DNA from: an uncultured Acetatifactor sp.
Lineage (GTDB): Bacteria; Bacillota; Clostridia; Lachnospirales; Lachnospiraceae
Reading direction: 5' to 3'
DNA length: 9,164 bases
Assembly: GCA_947644185.1 (NCBI GenBank)
Contig: CANRZC010000077.1
Coordinates: 1 to 9,164 of the forward strand
Shown piece after piece: positions 1 to 6,508 of this stretch (positions are counted from its first letter, which is position 1; each line of letters starts with the position of its first letter). Under the pieces are notes generated by a model, which was not told the DNA's origin, did not search any database, and saw nothing but the letters and a program-made list of their open reading frames with translations. A program made the position numbers and the translations under genes.

Positions 1-694
1 GGTACAGATGGGGGTAGACAATATCATTACCTTTGATGCTCATGACCCTAGAGTCCAGAATGCCATTCCTTTACATGGCTTTGAGACAGTACAGCCCGCT
101 TACCAATTTATCAAGGGCTTGTTAGGCCATGTACGGGACTTGCAGATAGATGCGGATCACATGATGATTATAAGCCCTGATGAGGGAGGCATGTCCCGGG
201 CTATCTACTTTGCCAATGTGCTGGGGCTTGACATGGGTATGTTCTACAAGCGGCGGGACTACACGAGGATCGTAGATGGACGCAATCCTATTATCGCCCA
301 TGAATTCCTAGGTACCAGCGTGGAAGGAAAGGACATGATCATCATCGACGACATGATTTCCTCGGGAGATAGTGTGCTGGAGGTAGCTGCAGAGCTGAAA
401 AATCGAAAGGCCAATAAAATCTTTGTCTTCTCTACTTTTGGATTGTTTACCAGCGGACTGGATAAATTTGACAAAGCCTATGAGAATAGGATTATTGACC
501 GGGTTTTGACTACGAATCTGATTTATCAGACTCCAGAGCTGCTGCAGCGAGAATGGTACATTAATTGCGATATGAGTAAGTATGTGGCCTATATCATCGA
601 CACTCTAAATCACGACTCTTCCATCAGTGATTTATTGAATCCCAATGAAAGGATTCAAAGCATTGTGGCACGGTATAAAAATGGAGAATTGTAA
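1..694 (+). CDS. prs: Ribose-phosphate pyrophosphokinase (PRPP synthetase), 5'-truncated by the window edge
   Basis: This cytoplasmic enzyme makes phosphoribosyl pyrophosphate from ribose-5-phosphate and ATP for nucleotide, histidine and tryptophan synthesis. The frame is open to the left edge (codons start at base 2, reading V-Q before the first ATG at base 8), so the true start lies outside. Visible motifs in family order are FDAHDPRVQNAIP (Prs metal/substrate region), SPDEGG, YKRRDYTR, and the PRPP-binding loop MIIIDDMISSGDS at about residue 110 of the visible part. The sequence diverges from Bacillus or E. coli Prs and resembles the longer clostridial form (about 390 aa from memory of the family), of which roughly the last 230 residues are present. 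The stop is followed by an elaborate structured 3' region ending in a terminator, so it is probably the last gene of its transcript. Family assignment is firm; the paralogue class is inferred. Confidence 0.93.
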   Translation, partial: VQMGVDNIITFDAHDPRVQNAIPLHGFETVQPAYQFIKGLLGHVRDLQIDADHMMIISPDEGGMSRAIYFANVLGLDMGMFYKRRDYTRIVDGRNPIIAHEFLGTSVEGKDMIIIDDMISSGDSVLEVAAELKNRKANKIFVFSTFGLFTSGLDKFDKAYENRIIDRVLTTNLIYQTPELLQREWYINCDMSKYVAYIIDTLNHDSSISDLLNPNERIQSIVARYKNGEL

Positions 695-705
695 AAGCAT
701 AGAAT

Positions 706-735
706 CGAGTAGGGGGAATGCCTTTCCTCTACTCG
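706..735 (+). other. Long perfect-pairing hairpin in the 3' flank of prs
   Basis: Bases 706-718 pair with 723-735 as a 13-bp stem, including two G-U pairs, with a TGCC tetraloop at 719-722. It starts 11 bp after the prs stop. No U-tract follows, so by itself it is not an intrinsic terminator; it runs straight into the next structure. It could protect the 3' end of the mRNA or form the first domain of a small structured RNA. Pairing was worked out by eye. Confidence 0.6.
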
Positions 736-736
736 C

Positions 737-804
737 GCGCCGGGCACCCGTCAGCCTCTGCTGACATATTTCCAAGCGCTATGGCGCTTTGGGTGCCCGT
801 GTGC
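737..804 (+). ncRNA. Three-way-junction RNA element, function unknown
   Basis: An outer 9-bp stem, CGGGCACCC (741-749) with GGGTGCCCG (791-799), encloses two hairpins. The first is GTCAGC (750-755) with GCTGAC (760-765) and a CTCT loop. The second is AAGCGC (774-779) with GCGCTT (784-789) and a TATG loop. An 8-nt linker (766-773) separates them and one base (790) closes the junction. The outer stem can extend by four more pairs (737-740 with 801-804) past a bulged base at 800. The two inner arms make it unlike a tRNA cloverleaf, and I do not recognise a riboswitch class. It sits between two other hairpins in the 3' region of prs. It may be a structured 3'-UTR or small RNA, or a dispersed palindromic repeat. 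Confidence 0.5.
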
Positions 805-807
805 ATA

Positions 808-850
808 AGACACCATCGGATTTCAGGTATCCGGTGGTGTTTCTGATTTT
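808..850 (+). terminator. Rho-independent terminator after prs
   Basis: Bases 810-821 (ACACCATCGGAT) pair with 829-840 (ATCCGGTGGTGT) over 12 bp with one G-U pair and a 7-nt loop. A G-U and an A-T pair can extend the stem to 808-842. A U-rich tail with TTCTGATTTT follows. It closes the prs transcript and insulates the bioY promoter. The stem is strong; the U-tract is interrupted, so efficiency is uncertain. Confidence 0.75.
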
Positions 851-862
851 GGTCTAAGTATT

Positions 863-888
863 TTGGTTTTATTGGCTTGGTTTTATTG
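863..888 (+). repeat. Perfect 12-bp direct repeat upstream of the bioY promoter
   Basis: TTGGTTTTATTG occurs at 863-874 and again at 877-888, separated by GC (14-bp period). It lies between the prs terminator and the bioY -35 box, ending 21 bp upstream of that box. It may be a slippage product or a tandem binding site; nothing else in the window repeats it that I noticed. Confidence 0.7.
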
Positions 889-909
889 TAAACTTATTCC
901 AATATATGG

Positions 910-938
910 TTGACATTTTGCAGAAATTACAGTATACT
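910..938 (+). promoter_or_regulatory. Predicted sigma-A promoter of bioY
   Basis: A perfect -35 hexamer TTGACA (910-915) and a -10 hexamer TATACT (933-938, one mismatch to TATAAT) are separated by an optimal 17 bp. Transcription would start near 945, giving a leader of about 56 nt before the bioY ATG at 1001. AT-rich sequence lies upstream. The predicted start falls inside the inverted repeat at 943-977, which suits repression. Confidence 0.85.
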
Positions 939-942
939 TCTA

Positions 943-977
943 AATTGTCACCTATATATTATTGTCGGTTGACAATT
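943..977 (+). promoter_or_regulatory. Inverted-repeat operator, BirA-like (biotin-responsive)
   Basis: Arms AATTGTCACC (943-952) and GGTTGACAATT (967-977) face each other across 14 bp. They resemble the Firmicutes BirA operator, roughly TTGTTAACC-N14/15-GGTTAACAA, with the left arm one base short. Position over the predicted transcription start and the downstream biotin transporter gene fit repression by biotinyl-AMP-bound BirA. A second, tighter perfect palindrome, ATTGTC-GGTT-GACAAT (961-976), shares the right arm. No birA gene is in view, so the identity of the regulator is inferred. Confidence 0.65.
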
Positions 978-1000
978 ATACCAGAAAGGAAGAAATCAAA

Positions 1001-1573
1001 ATGAACACTACTACCACAGCTACTCCGAAATGGAACGTAAAACAACTGGCACTGGCAGGCCTCATGACAGCAGTTCTCTGCATTCTGGGCCCTATCGCTC
1101 TGAATATCCCCATCAGCCCAGTTCCCATATCCCTTGGATTTCTGGGCATTTATTTCATCTGCTCTGTGCTGGGCATGAAGCTTGGCACTCTGAGCGTCAT
1201 TGTCTACATCCTGCTAGGGCTGGCAGGCCTTCCTGTCTTCACGAACTTTTCAGGCGGCCCTGGAAAGCTCTTAGGCCCCACTGGCGGGTACATCATAGGC
1301 TATATCTTCATGGCTCTCATCTGCGGTTTCTTTGTGGATAGGAGCAAGGGCAAGCTTGTGCCTACCTTAATCGGCATGCTCCTTGGCACTGCTGTGGGAT
1401 ATCTGTTTGGCACATTATGGCTGTCCTACCAGCAGTCCATTGGTTTTGTGGAAGCCCTGTTTATAGGTGTCATTCCCTATATCCTCGTGGATCTATTAAA
1501 GCTTATCCTTGGTGTAACCATTGGCAGCCAGCTTCGCAAGCGTCTACTGCAGGCCGGATTGCTCTCTTCCTAG
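1001..1573 (+). CDS. bioY: Biotin transporter BioY (ECF-type S component)
   Basis: This is an integral membrane protein that binds biotin and passes it inward, normally with the shared ECF ATPases (EcfA/EcfA') and EcfT. The 190-aa length is typical of BioY. It is highly hydrophobic with about six membrane segments, and carries the family signature LLGLAGLPVF (71-80) followed by GKLLGPTGGYIIGY (88-101). I place the start at ATG 1001, preceded by AAAGGA (985-990) 10 bp upstream. A TTG-initiated extension from 962 is unlikely because it would lie inside the operator and has no ribosome binding site. No energy-coupling genes are adjacent, as expected for a solo S component that shares a module encoded elsewhere. 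It has its own promoter and is probably derepressed when biotin is scarce. Confidence 0.95.
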   Translation: MNTTTTATPKWNVKQLALAGLMTAVLCILGPIALNIPISPVPISLGFLGIYFICSVLGMKLGTLSVIVYILLGLAGLPVFTNFSGGPGKLLGPTGGYIIGYIFMALICGFFVDRSKGKLVPTLIGMLLGTAVGYLFGTLWLSYQQSIGFVEALFIGVIPYILVDLLKLILGVTIGSQLRKRLLQAGLLSS

Positions 1574-1633
1574 TATAAGATTTCCTTTGGCTTATGTGCT
1601 TCCCTGTCTTGGCTCTACCTTTGATTCACAGAT

Positions 1634-2161
1634 TTACGCGCCAGTAAAGGTGTCATAAAGCGTCACCACATTCTCCTGTGCATCATACATAATGATAGAG
1701 CTGCAGTCAACGGGAAGTACTATGGCGAAGGGTTCCTCATCGTCTAACTGGATGGTCCGCTCTTCCACATTATTGCTCACTACAATTTTACATACCTTAT
1801 CTTCATTTAGAGATAGAAGTGCGATCCCCTTATCTTCAAATACCACACCCTTTACGCCTTCCTCCATATAGGCATCTGTACCGCCCTGTCTATAAAAATA
1901 ACCCCAGGAAATTCCCCCTCTAGTCAGATAGATAGAATAGGCATAGTTATCCTTATTCTCATCGTAGAAAAGCATGGCACAAATGTCATCATCCACAGCC
2001 TGGGTCATTTCCCAGTTGCTGGCAATATGTTGCTTCTCTCTGGCATCCTGCTCTAGTTTATCCTTGGACACACCGAAAATCCCTGCCTGCCATATGATCA
2101 GAAAGGCCAGCAGAACAATCAGCATCATTCCTATCAACACTGGTATCTTCTCTACCTTCAC
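1634..2161 (-). CDS. Hypothetical single-pass membrane protein
   Basis: I do not recognise this protein. From the preferred GTG start at 2161 it is 175 aa: a short MKVEKIP tail, one strongly hydrophobic helix (about residues 7-29), then a ~145-residue polar domain likely outside the membrane, with no recognisable catalytic motif and an ending VVTLYDTFTGA. Longer starts exist in frame at 2218 (194 aa) and 2197, but neither has a good ribosome binding site, while the GTG has GGGAGG 8 bp upstream. It follows the 841-aa anchored gene on the same strand by 112 bp (55 bp if the long start is used) and is probably co-transcribed with it. The two share the same simple architecture (N-terminal anchor plus exported domain), which hints at a joint envelope role; that is inference only. 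It converges with bioY. Confidence 0.75.
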   Translation of the reverse strand: MKVEKIPVLIGMMLIVLLAFLIIWQAGIFGVSKDKLEQDAREKQHIASNWEMTQAVDDDICAMLFYDENKDNYAYSIYLTRGGISWGYFYRQGGTDAYMEEGVKGVVFEDKGIALLSLNEDKVCKIVVSNNVEERTIQLDDEEPFAIVLPVDCSSIIMYDAQENVVTLYDTFTGA

Positions 2162-2169
2162 GTCCCCTA

Positions 2170-2175
2170 CCTCCC
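2170..2175 (-). promoter_or_regulatory. Ribosome binding site that decides the GTG start at 2161
   Basis: On the minus strand GGGAGG is followed by 8 nt and then GTG. The upstream ATG candidates at 2218 and 2197 have only a distant GAGAG or nothing comparable, so this site favours the 175-aa protein over the 194-aa version. Confidence 0.6.
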
Positions 2176-2273
2176 GGTTCTTGCGTATTTTTGGCATAAT
2201 ACTTGCATATGTCAACATTGTATCACATTTCTCTCAGATCTGTCCAGCTGTAAAACAGACTCGACTTACTCCC

Positions 2274-4799
2274 TCATTCCCGGAGATACGTGATAAATTG
2301 GTTTCCACTCTCTTCAAACCACGCAGCTGCCTCACTGTTTTTCATAGTGTATATAGTTCCTGTGGACGGATTCAGAATGCCCACTGCCACTTCATTAAAG
2401 CCTACCAACAGCACCGCCCCTCCGTCCTGCGTCAATGCCAGCACTGGAATGTCCCTATTCACATAATACAGCACTGCATCCAAGCTACAGCCTGTCAGAT
2501 CCAAAACCGTGGTATTCGCTAGATTCTCCTCCAAAATCTCTAAAATCGTTTCACCCCGCTCCAGATAATACTGGGTGTTCCTTGTGATGCCCTCGTAGGA
2601 TAACATGGTATCCAAGCAGATCGTAAGCGCATCCTTCTCCTCTGTCACCTCTGCCTCTTTGATGGCCATAATCTGGTTCTTTGCAGCCCGGTTCCCTCGG
2701 AGCCAAATCTTATGACCGCTCTCGTCTATCACCACACCTGCCAGGGAGTAGGCAAGGTCCACAGCACGGGCAGAAGAATAGAAAATGTCATCCACGCCAT
2801 AGGGCCCATATACATAGTACCTAGGGTTTGCCTGCTGCCGGGGCAGCGCAAGCCTTCGCCCTCCCTCATACATCACCTCTTTGGGTGTGAGAACCATGGC
2901 GGATTTGCTCTCAGGTCCCTTTCTCAGCTGAATCTCTATGTGCTGTTTATATCTCTCTGTGGCAACGGTTACTACTACATTTTTTCCCCTTTCCTGCTCC
3001 ATATTATTCATCACATGATCCTGTTCTATCTCCTGGTAACCTCTGTCCTCTGTCTGCCTGACTCTGTCCAAGGTAATCTGGTTGTCTGCCACAATGCAGT
3101 CTGTCACGTAGACCCCTGGCTGGCTGTACTCCTTTAACAGCTCGCCGTCAGAATTGCAGATCCTTATGGTGTGCATGGGAAAGAAAATCCTGCCAGAATG
3201 TTCCTCCACCACGTCTGCCCCATAGGCTATGCCGTATATAATATCCTCCTCCATAAATCCCAGAGGGCGGATGACCTCCTCAGATGACACTGTAATGCTC
3301 TTTTGGGTATCTGTGGCCAGATTCCGAATATACAATTCCTGGCTGTGATAAATGTCTTCTCCAGAGGGCCACACAATAATCTTATGGTTCTTTGAAACCT
3401 GAAGACTTTCATCCTGCTGGATTTCTATCAAGCCAGAGCATGTCTTCTGTACCAGGTCGATTCCATATACCACACCGTCCAGGGTTAGATACATTTTTTG
3501 GCTTCGATTCAAATACAGCAGCTCCTCCATCTGCTCCGCCAAAACCGTATAGGGCCTGTCATAAGGGATGTAGAGAAGCTCTTCCACTGTATTCTGCTCA
3601 CTGTTGTAAGTGTAGATCTGAACCCCCACTTCCCCTTCATGTCTCCCCCGATTCATATAGCCATATACGGCAAATTCTACATTCCCTCCCTCATTTACAT
3701 CCAGTATCTTGATGGCGTGCTGATCATACATGGTTCGCGCATCAATATTTTCTGCATCATAGAAGCTAAAAATTGCAGTCAATTTATTGGTAGTGATATT
3801 GTAGCAAAAAAGCTGATTCATTGATTCAAATACCACTACATTTCCGTCTTCACTTTCTATCATATTCACGTCGGTTCCAGCAATGCCAAGTTCAATCTTG
3901 TCATCCACACGGAGCTTCTCTCTGTCTGGAATCTGGGTCATGGTACGTTCGTAGGATAAGAGATAAATTCTGTCTGTGGTATAGCGGACACGGTAATATT
4001 CCTGTGCCCGATAATAGGTATCCTCCCCACTCTCCCCTGTGGCAACCATATAGTCTATCAGCACAGAAGCTGTCTGCTCCCCTATCTCCCTCAGTCGGAC
4101 CATGGGTTCCCCAATTTCTCTTACCTTCAGATCTCCCCATGTGATCTGGTGAAAGCTACTATAGATATTGACCCTGTGAAAGGACGAGTTGTCCTCCAGC
4201 CGAGAATTGGATTCCAGATATTTTGTAAGCGCTCTGGCCGCCTCTTTATCATACAAGCGCTCATGAAAGTCGCGGCAAAACTCCATCTTTTCTGTCACAT
4301 AAAGGCTATCACTCCACACGACTCTGGTGTAATAGAAAACTTGTTTCTCACCTTGCAGTGTGAGCAAAATGGATAAAGAATATTCGGTATCTCGCTCAAT
4401 CAAATCTTTCAAGGCAATATGCCCATTTAGCTTTGTGCCAGCCACCCTATAATCCGTAATGTCTGTGTCCTCAATGAGCCTAGCGCCGTCTACACTTCTC
4501 ACTTGGATAGAAATACCTGTCACCTCTGTGCCATAGGTGTCCACCACAAAGTCTGTGTCCCTGTTGTCCCCCAGCACAGTTATCACATCCCGCTCAAAGG
4601 CCACATCCACCGCCGTTGTATAGCCGTGAAGTTCATTGCACTCCCTGCCATTCATCACCATGGTTACCAGGGGAAGAGATGCCGGTGCCATTTCCATGGT
4701 CAAATTGTCATGGCCTCGATTCATGAATTTATTTACAATAAACACTGCCAGTAAAAATATAAGGCAACACACCAAAAGCTTAGTGATCGTTTTCTTCAT
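2274..4799 (-). CDS. Membrane-anchored extracytoplasmic protein with degenerate C39-peptidase-like C-terminus
   Basis: 841 aa with no function I can name. Residues 1-25 form a basic start (MKKTITK) plus a hydrophobic helix, an uncleaved anchor or signal peptide. Residues ~60-290 are beta-rich. Residues ~300-600 show recurrent strand-turn patterns such as LYIRNLATDT and VYGIDLVQKT, suggesting a beta-propeller-like sensor or scaffold. Residues ~722-841 read like a C39-type papain-like domain: a helix with Cys728 in ICLDTMLSYEG, then NRDIPVLALTQDGGAVLLVGFN (781-802) and LNPSTG (809-814). The catalytic His of the usual GH-V-V-V-G segment appears as Ala795, and the Asp of DP..G as Asn810, so peptidase activity is doubtful. 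The ATG has AAGGAG 7 bp upstream and overlaps the methyltransferase stop by 20 bp, implying translational coupling. Fold assignments are pattern-based. Confidence 0.8.
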   Translation of the reverse strand: MKKTITKLLVCCLIFLLAVFIVNKFMNRGHDNLTMEMAPASLPLVTMVMNGRECNELHGYTTAVDVAFERDVITVLGDNRDTDFVVDTYGTEVTGISIQVRSVDGARLIEDTDITDYRVAGTKLNGHIALKDLIERDTEYSLSILLTLQGEKQVFYYTRVVWSDSLYVTEKMEFCRDFHERLYDKEAARALTKYLESNSRLEDNSSFHRVNIYSSFHQITWGDLKVREIGEPMVRLREIGEQTASVLIDYMVATGESGEDTYYRAQEYYRVRYTTDRIYLLSYERTMTQIPDREKLRVDDKIELGIAGTDVNMIESEDGNVVVFESMNQLFCYNITTNKLTAIFSFYDAENIDARTMYDQHAIKILDVNEGGNVEFAVYGYMNRGRHEGEVGVQIYTYNSEQNTVEELLYIPYDRPYTVLAEQMEELLYLNRSQKMYLTLDGVVYGIDLVQKTCSGLIEIQQDESLQVSKNHKIIVWPSGEDIYHSQELYIRNLATDTQKSITVSSEEVIRPLGFMEEDIIYGIAYGADVVEEHSGRIFFPMHTIRICNSDGELLKEYSQPGVYVTDCIVADNQITLDRVRQTEDRGYQEIEQDHVMNNMEQERGKNVVVTVATERYKQHIEIQLRKGPESKSAMVLTPKEVMYEGGRRLALPRQQANPRYYVYGPYGVDDIFYSSARAVDLAYSLAGVVIDESGHKIWLRGNRAAKNQIMAIKEAEVTEEKDALTICLDTMLSYEGITRNTQYYLERGETILEILEENLANTTVLDLTGCSLDAVLYYVNRDIPVLALTQDGGAVLLVGFNEVAVGILNPSTGTIYTMKNSEAAAWFEESGNQFITYLRE

Positions 4800-5949
4800 A
4801 TAACAGCTCCTTCAGGATCGGATCTACATGCAGGAATTCCATGGTGTGGTCCAGCGCCCCAGGGGAACTCATGTGAGATCGCTTCGGGCGCATTCCAGCA
4901 GATTTCACTGCCCTGATCATCAGGTTCTTCGGCGTATGCTCCATATCAATAAATTCCAAAATCTGCGTATCATATCCACTTTTCTCCAGCAAATCTGCAC
5001 GCAGCGCATCTGTGATCAGTGCCGCCATGCGCTCCTTGATGACACCATATTTTAAAATCGGTGCCAGCTCTTCACATTGGATCTGTCCGTTCAGCTCATG
5101 CTGACAGCAGGGCACTGCCAGAATCACCGATGCCCCCCATTTCACTGCCTTTTCCAGTGCATAATCCGTAGCTTTATCACAGGCGTGGAGAGACACCACC
5201 ATGTCCACTTTTTCTGCATCCTGAAAATTGCTTATGTCTCCCTGCACAAAACATAAGCTGTCATAGTGGAGCTTTTTTGCCAGCTCACTGCAATGTCGGA
5301 TCACATCTTCCTTCAAATCCAATCCCGTCACCTGAATATCCCGGCCCTGAAGCTGGCTCAGGTAATAATACATCCCAAAGGTCAGGTAAGACTTCCCACA
5401 GCCGAAATCCACAATACGGATAGTGCGGTCTGCAGGAAGCTTATCCAGAATATCCTCTATGAACTCCAAATACCGATTTATTTGCCGGAACTTATCGTAT
5501 TTCGCCTTCACAATCCGCCCATCTGGTGTCTGCACTCCAAGGCTCACCAAAAAGTCCACTGGCTCCCCCTCCTGCAGAATATAATGCTTTGAGCGGTCGT
5601 GGGACAAATCCAGTGATTTTCTATTGTCCCGCTTTTTCGTCTTAATGGACACTGCGCCCTTCTTGCTGATAAGAATACTGGCCTCCAGGCCCACACAGCT
5701 TATCTGCCCCTGTCGAAACAGCCGCTCCATATACCCTGTCAGTCGCTCCTCCAGTTCCTCTTTGTCCAGGTTGGCATGGAACACCTGTGTGCCCCGGTAT
5801 AGCGTCTCCTGATAGCATATTCTCCCCTTCAGCAGCACAGGACGCACCTTCACCTTAGATGCCTGGGTCACGTCTCTTGTATGGCTCAATGTTATCTGTA
5901 TAATATTTTGATCCGGCAGCTGCCGGAAGAATTCTCTTAAGTTATCCAT
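4780..5949 (-). CDS. Class I SAM-dependent methyltransferase, Methyltransf_32/METTL25-like
   Basis: A cytoplasmic methyltransferase of unknown substrate. From the preferred start it is 389 aa. It has an N-terminal domain of about 140 residues, then the Rossmann-type SAM domain with motif I VDFGCGKSYLT (~180-190), the acidic motif II region VTGLDLKED (~207-215), SLHACDKATDYAL (~253-265) and AVPCCQHEL (~278-286). The combination of DFGCGKSYLT, LHACD..TD and PCC.HEL is characteristic of the Methyltransf_32 family, which includes human METTL25 and GSTCD-like proteins; these are suspected RNA or protein modifiers. An in-frame ATG at 5967 would add six residues, but the ATG at 5949 has AAGGG 6 bp upstream. 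The gene ends inside the start region of the 841-aa gene (20-bp overlap). Family confident, substrate unknown. Confidence 0.88.
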   Translation of the reverse strand: MDNLREFFRQLPDQNIIQITLSHTRDVTQASKVKVRPVLLKGRICYQETLYRGTQVFHANLDKEELEERLTGYMERLFRQGQISCVGLEASILISKKGAVSIKTKKRDNRKSLDLSHDRSKHYILQEGEPVDFLVSLGVQTPDGRIVKAKYDKFRQINRYLEFIEDILDKLPADRTIRIVDFGCGKSYLTFGMYYYLSQLQGRDIQVTGLDLKEDVIRHCSELAKKLHYDSLCFVQGDISNFQDAEKVDMVVSLHACDKATDYALEKAVKWGASVILAVPCCQHELNGQIQCEELAPILKYGVIKERMAALITDALRADLLEKSGYDTQILEFIDMEHTPKNLMIRAVKSAGMRPKRSHMSSPGALDHTMEFLHVDPILKELLYEENDH

Positions 5950-5955
5950 GGAATT

Positions 5956-5961
5956 CCCTTC
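5956..5961 (-). promoter_or_regulatory. Ribosome binding site favouring the methyltransferase start at 5949
   Basis: GAAGGG lies 6 nt before ATG 5949 on the minus strand and overlaps the codons just after the alternative ATG at 5967. The 5967 start has only a weak GAGATAG upstream, so the shorter protein is preferred. Confidence 0.5.
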
Positions 5962-6010
5962 ATCCATTTTTCTATCTCACATTTGCAATGCTATTTCTTT
6001 TGACAAAGGC

Positions 6011-6418
6011 CTAAGGCCACGCCAAAAAACTCCCTCTGCGTCCCCCATGGCGCCGCTTGTATATTTCATTGAACAAAAGGACCTGTATCATGTCCTCTGT
6101 GGGCATGTTCTCTTCCTCATTTTCCAGAATCTTCCGCATGGATTTCACCATTGCCTGCAGGCTATACCTGTCTGGATATTCGTCATAGATCATACTGCCC
6201 TCATAATCTGTCCTGTCCAGGATTTCTGCTATCCTTCTTTGGTAGCGCTTTACATCTCCCGGATACATCTGCTGTAAATATTCCAGATCCTGCAGTAATC
6301 TGGCCTCATTCTCCACCCTGTGGTAATCCGGGTAAGTCATATAAAAAGGAAGGGGCCCGTTCCAGCCCCTTGCCTTGCCTTCTGGAAGCGGCTGTAACAG
6401 TTTTGAGTGAAATTCCAT
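6011..6418 (-). CDS. Conserved-type hypothetical protein downstream of atpC
   Basis: 135 aa, soluble, rich in charged and aromatic residues, no signal peptide or membrane segment. Notable stretches are GWNGPLPFYMTYPDY near the N-terminus, a long helical middle (ENEARLLQDLEYLQQMYP onward) and MIYDEYPDRYSLQAM. I recall similar short proteins with a YDEYPD motif in Lachnospiraceae but no known function. The ATG at 6418 is preferred; a GTG two codons earlier (6424) is possible, and both have only a weak GAGAG upstream. It starts 90 bp after atpC and ends about 60 bp before the methyltransferase, all on one strand, so it may be read from the atp operon. The C-terminus is basic (KRRHGGRRG), compatible with nucleic acid or membrane-surface contact, but this is speculative. 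Confidence 0.75.
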   Translation of the reverse strand: MEFHSKLLQPLPEGKARGWNGPLPFYMTYPDYHRVENEARLLQDLEYLQQMYPGDVKRYQRRIAEILDRTDYEGSMIYDEYPDRYSLQAMVKSMRKILENEEENMPTEDMIQVLLFNEIYKRRHGGRRGSFLAWP

Positions 6419-6508
6419 ATGCACACACTCTCAGGCTTTTTTACAGCATATGCGCCTTTTCCTCTAACTGTTACTGACGGCCTCTTTGGCCGCTACGCTC
6501 CCACTTTT

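Noticed and set aside
737..804. tRNA or a PRPP/guanidine-type riboswitch
   Set aside because: There are only two inner arms and no anticodon or T-loop features, no known riboswitch core motif that I recognise, and the position is downstream of prs rather than before a gene.
962..1000. TTG-initiated N-terminal extension of BioY
   Set aside because: It lies in the operator, has no ribosome binding site, and the ATG at 1001 has a good one and gives the normal BioY length.
1575..1595. ATAAG...CTTAT hairpin between the convergent bioY and hypothetical genes as a bidirectional terminator
   Set aside because: The pairing is short with an asymmetric bulge and no flanking T-run, so I could not support it.
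2198..2217. TTGACA on the minus strand upstream of the small membrane protein as a promoter
   Set aside because: No acceptable -10 box lies 16-18 bp downstream.
1974..2522. Plus-strand open frame of 182 codons
   Set aside because: It lies antisense across two minus-strand genes, has low-complexity Ser/Cys/His-rich composition typical of a shadow frame, and no ribosome binding site.
6478..6492. CGGCC-TCTTT-GGCCG hairpin after atpC as a terminator
   Set aside because: The stem is only 5 bp and no U-tract follows on the minus strand.
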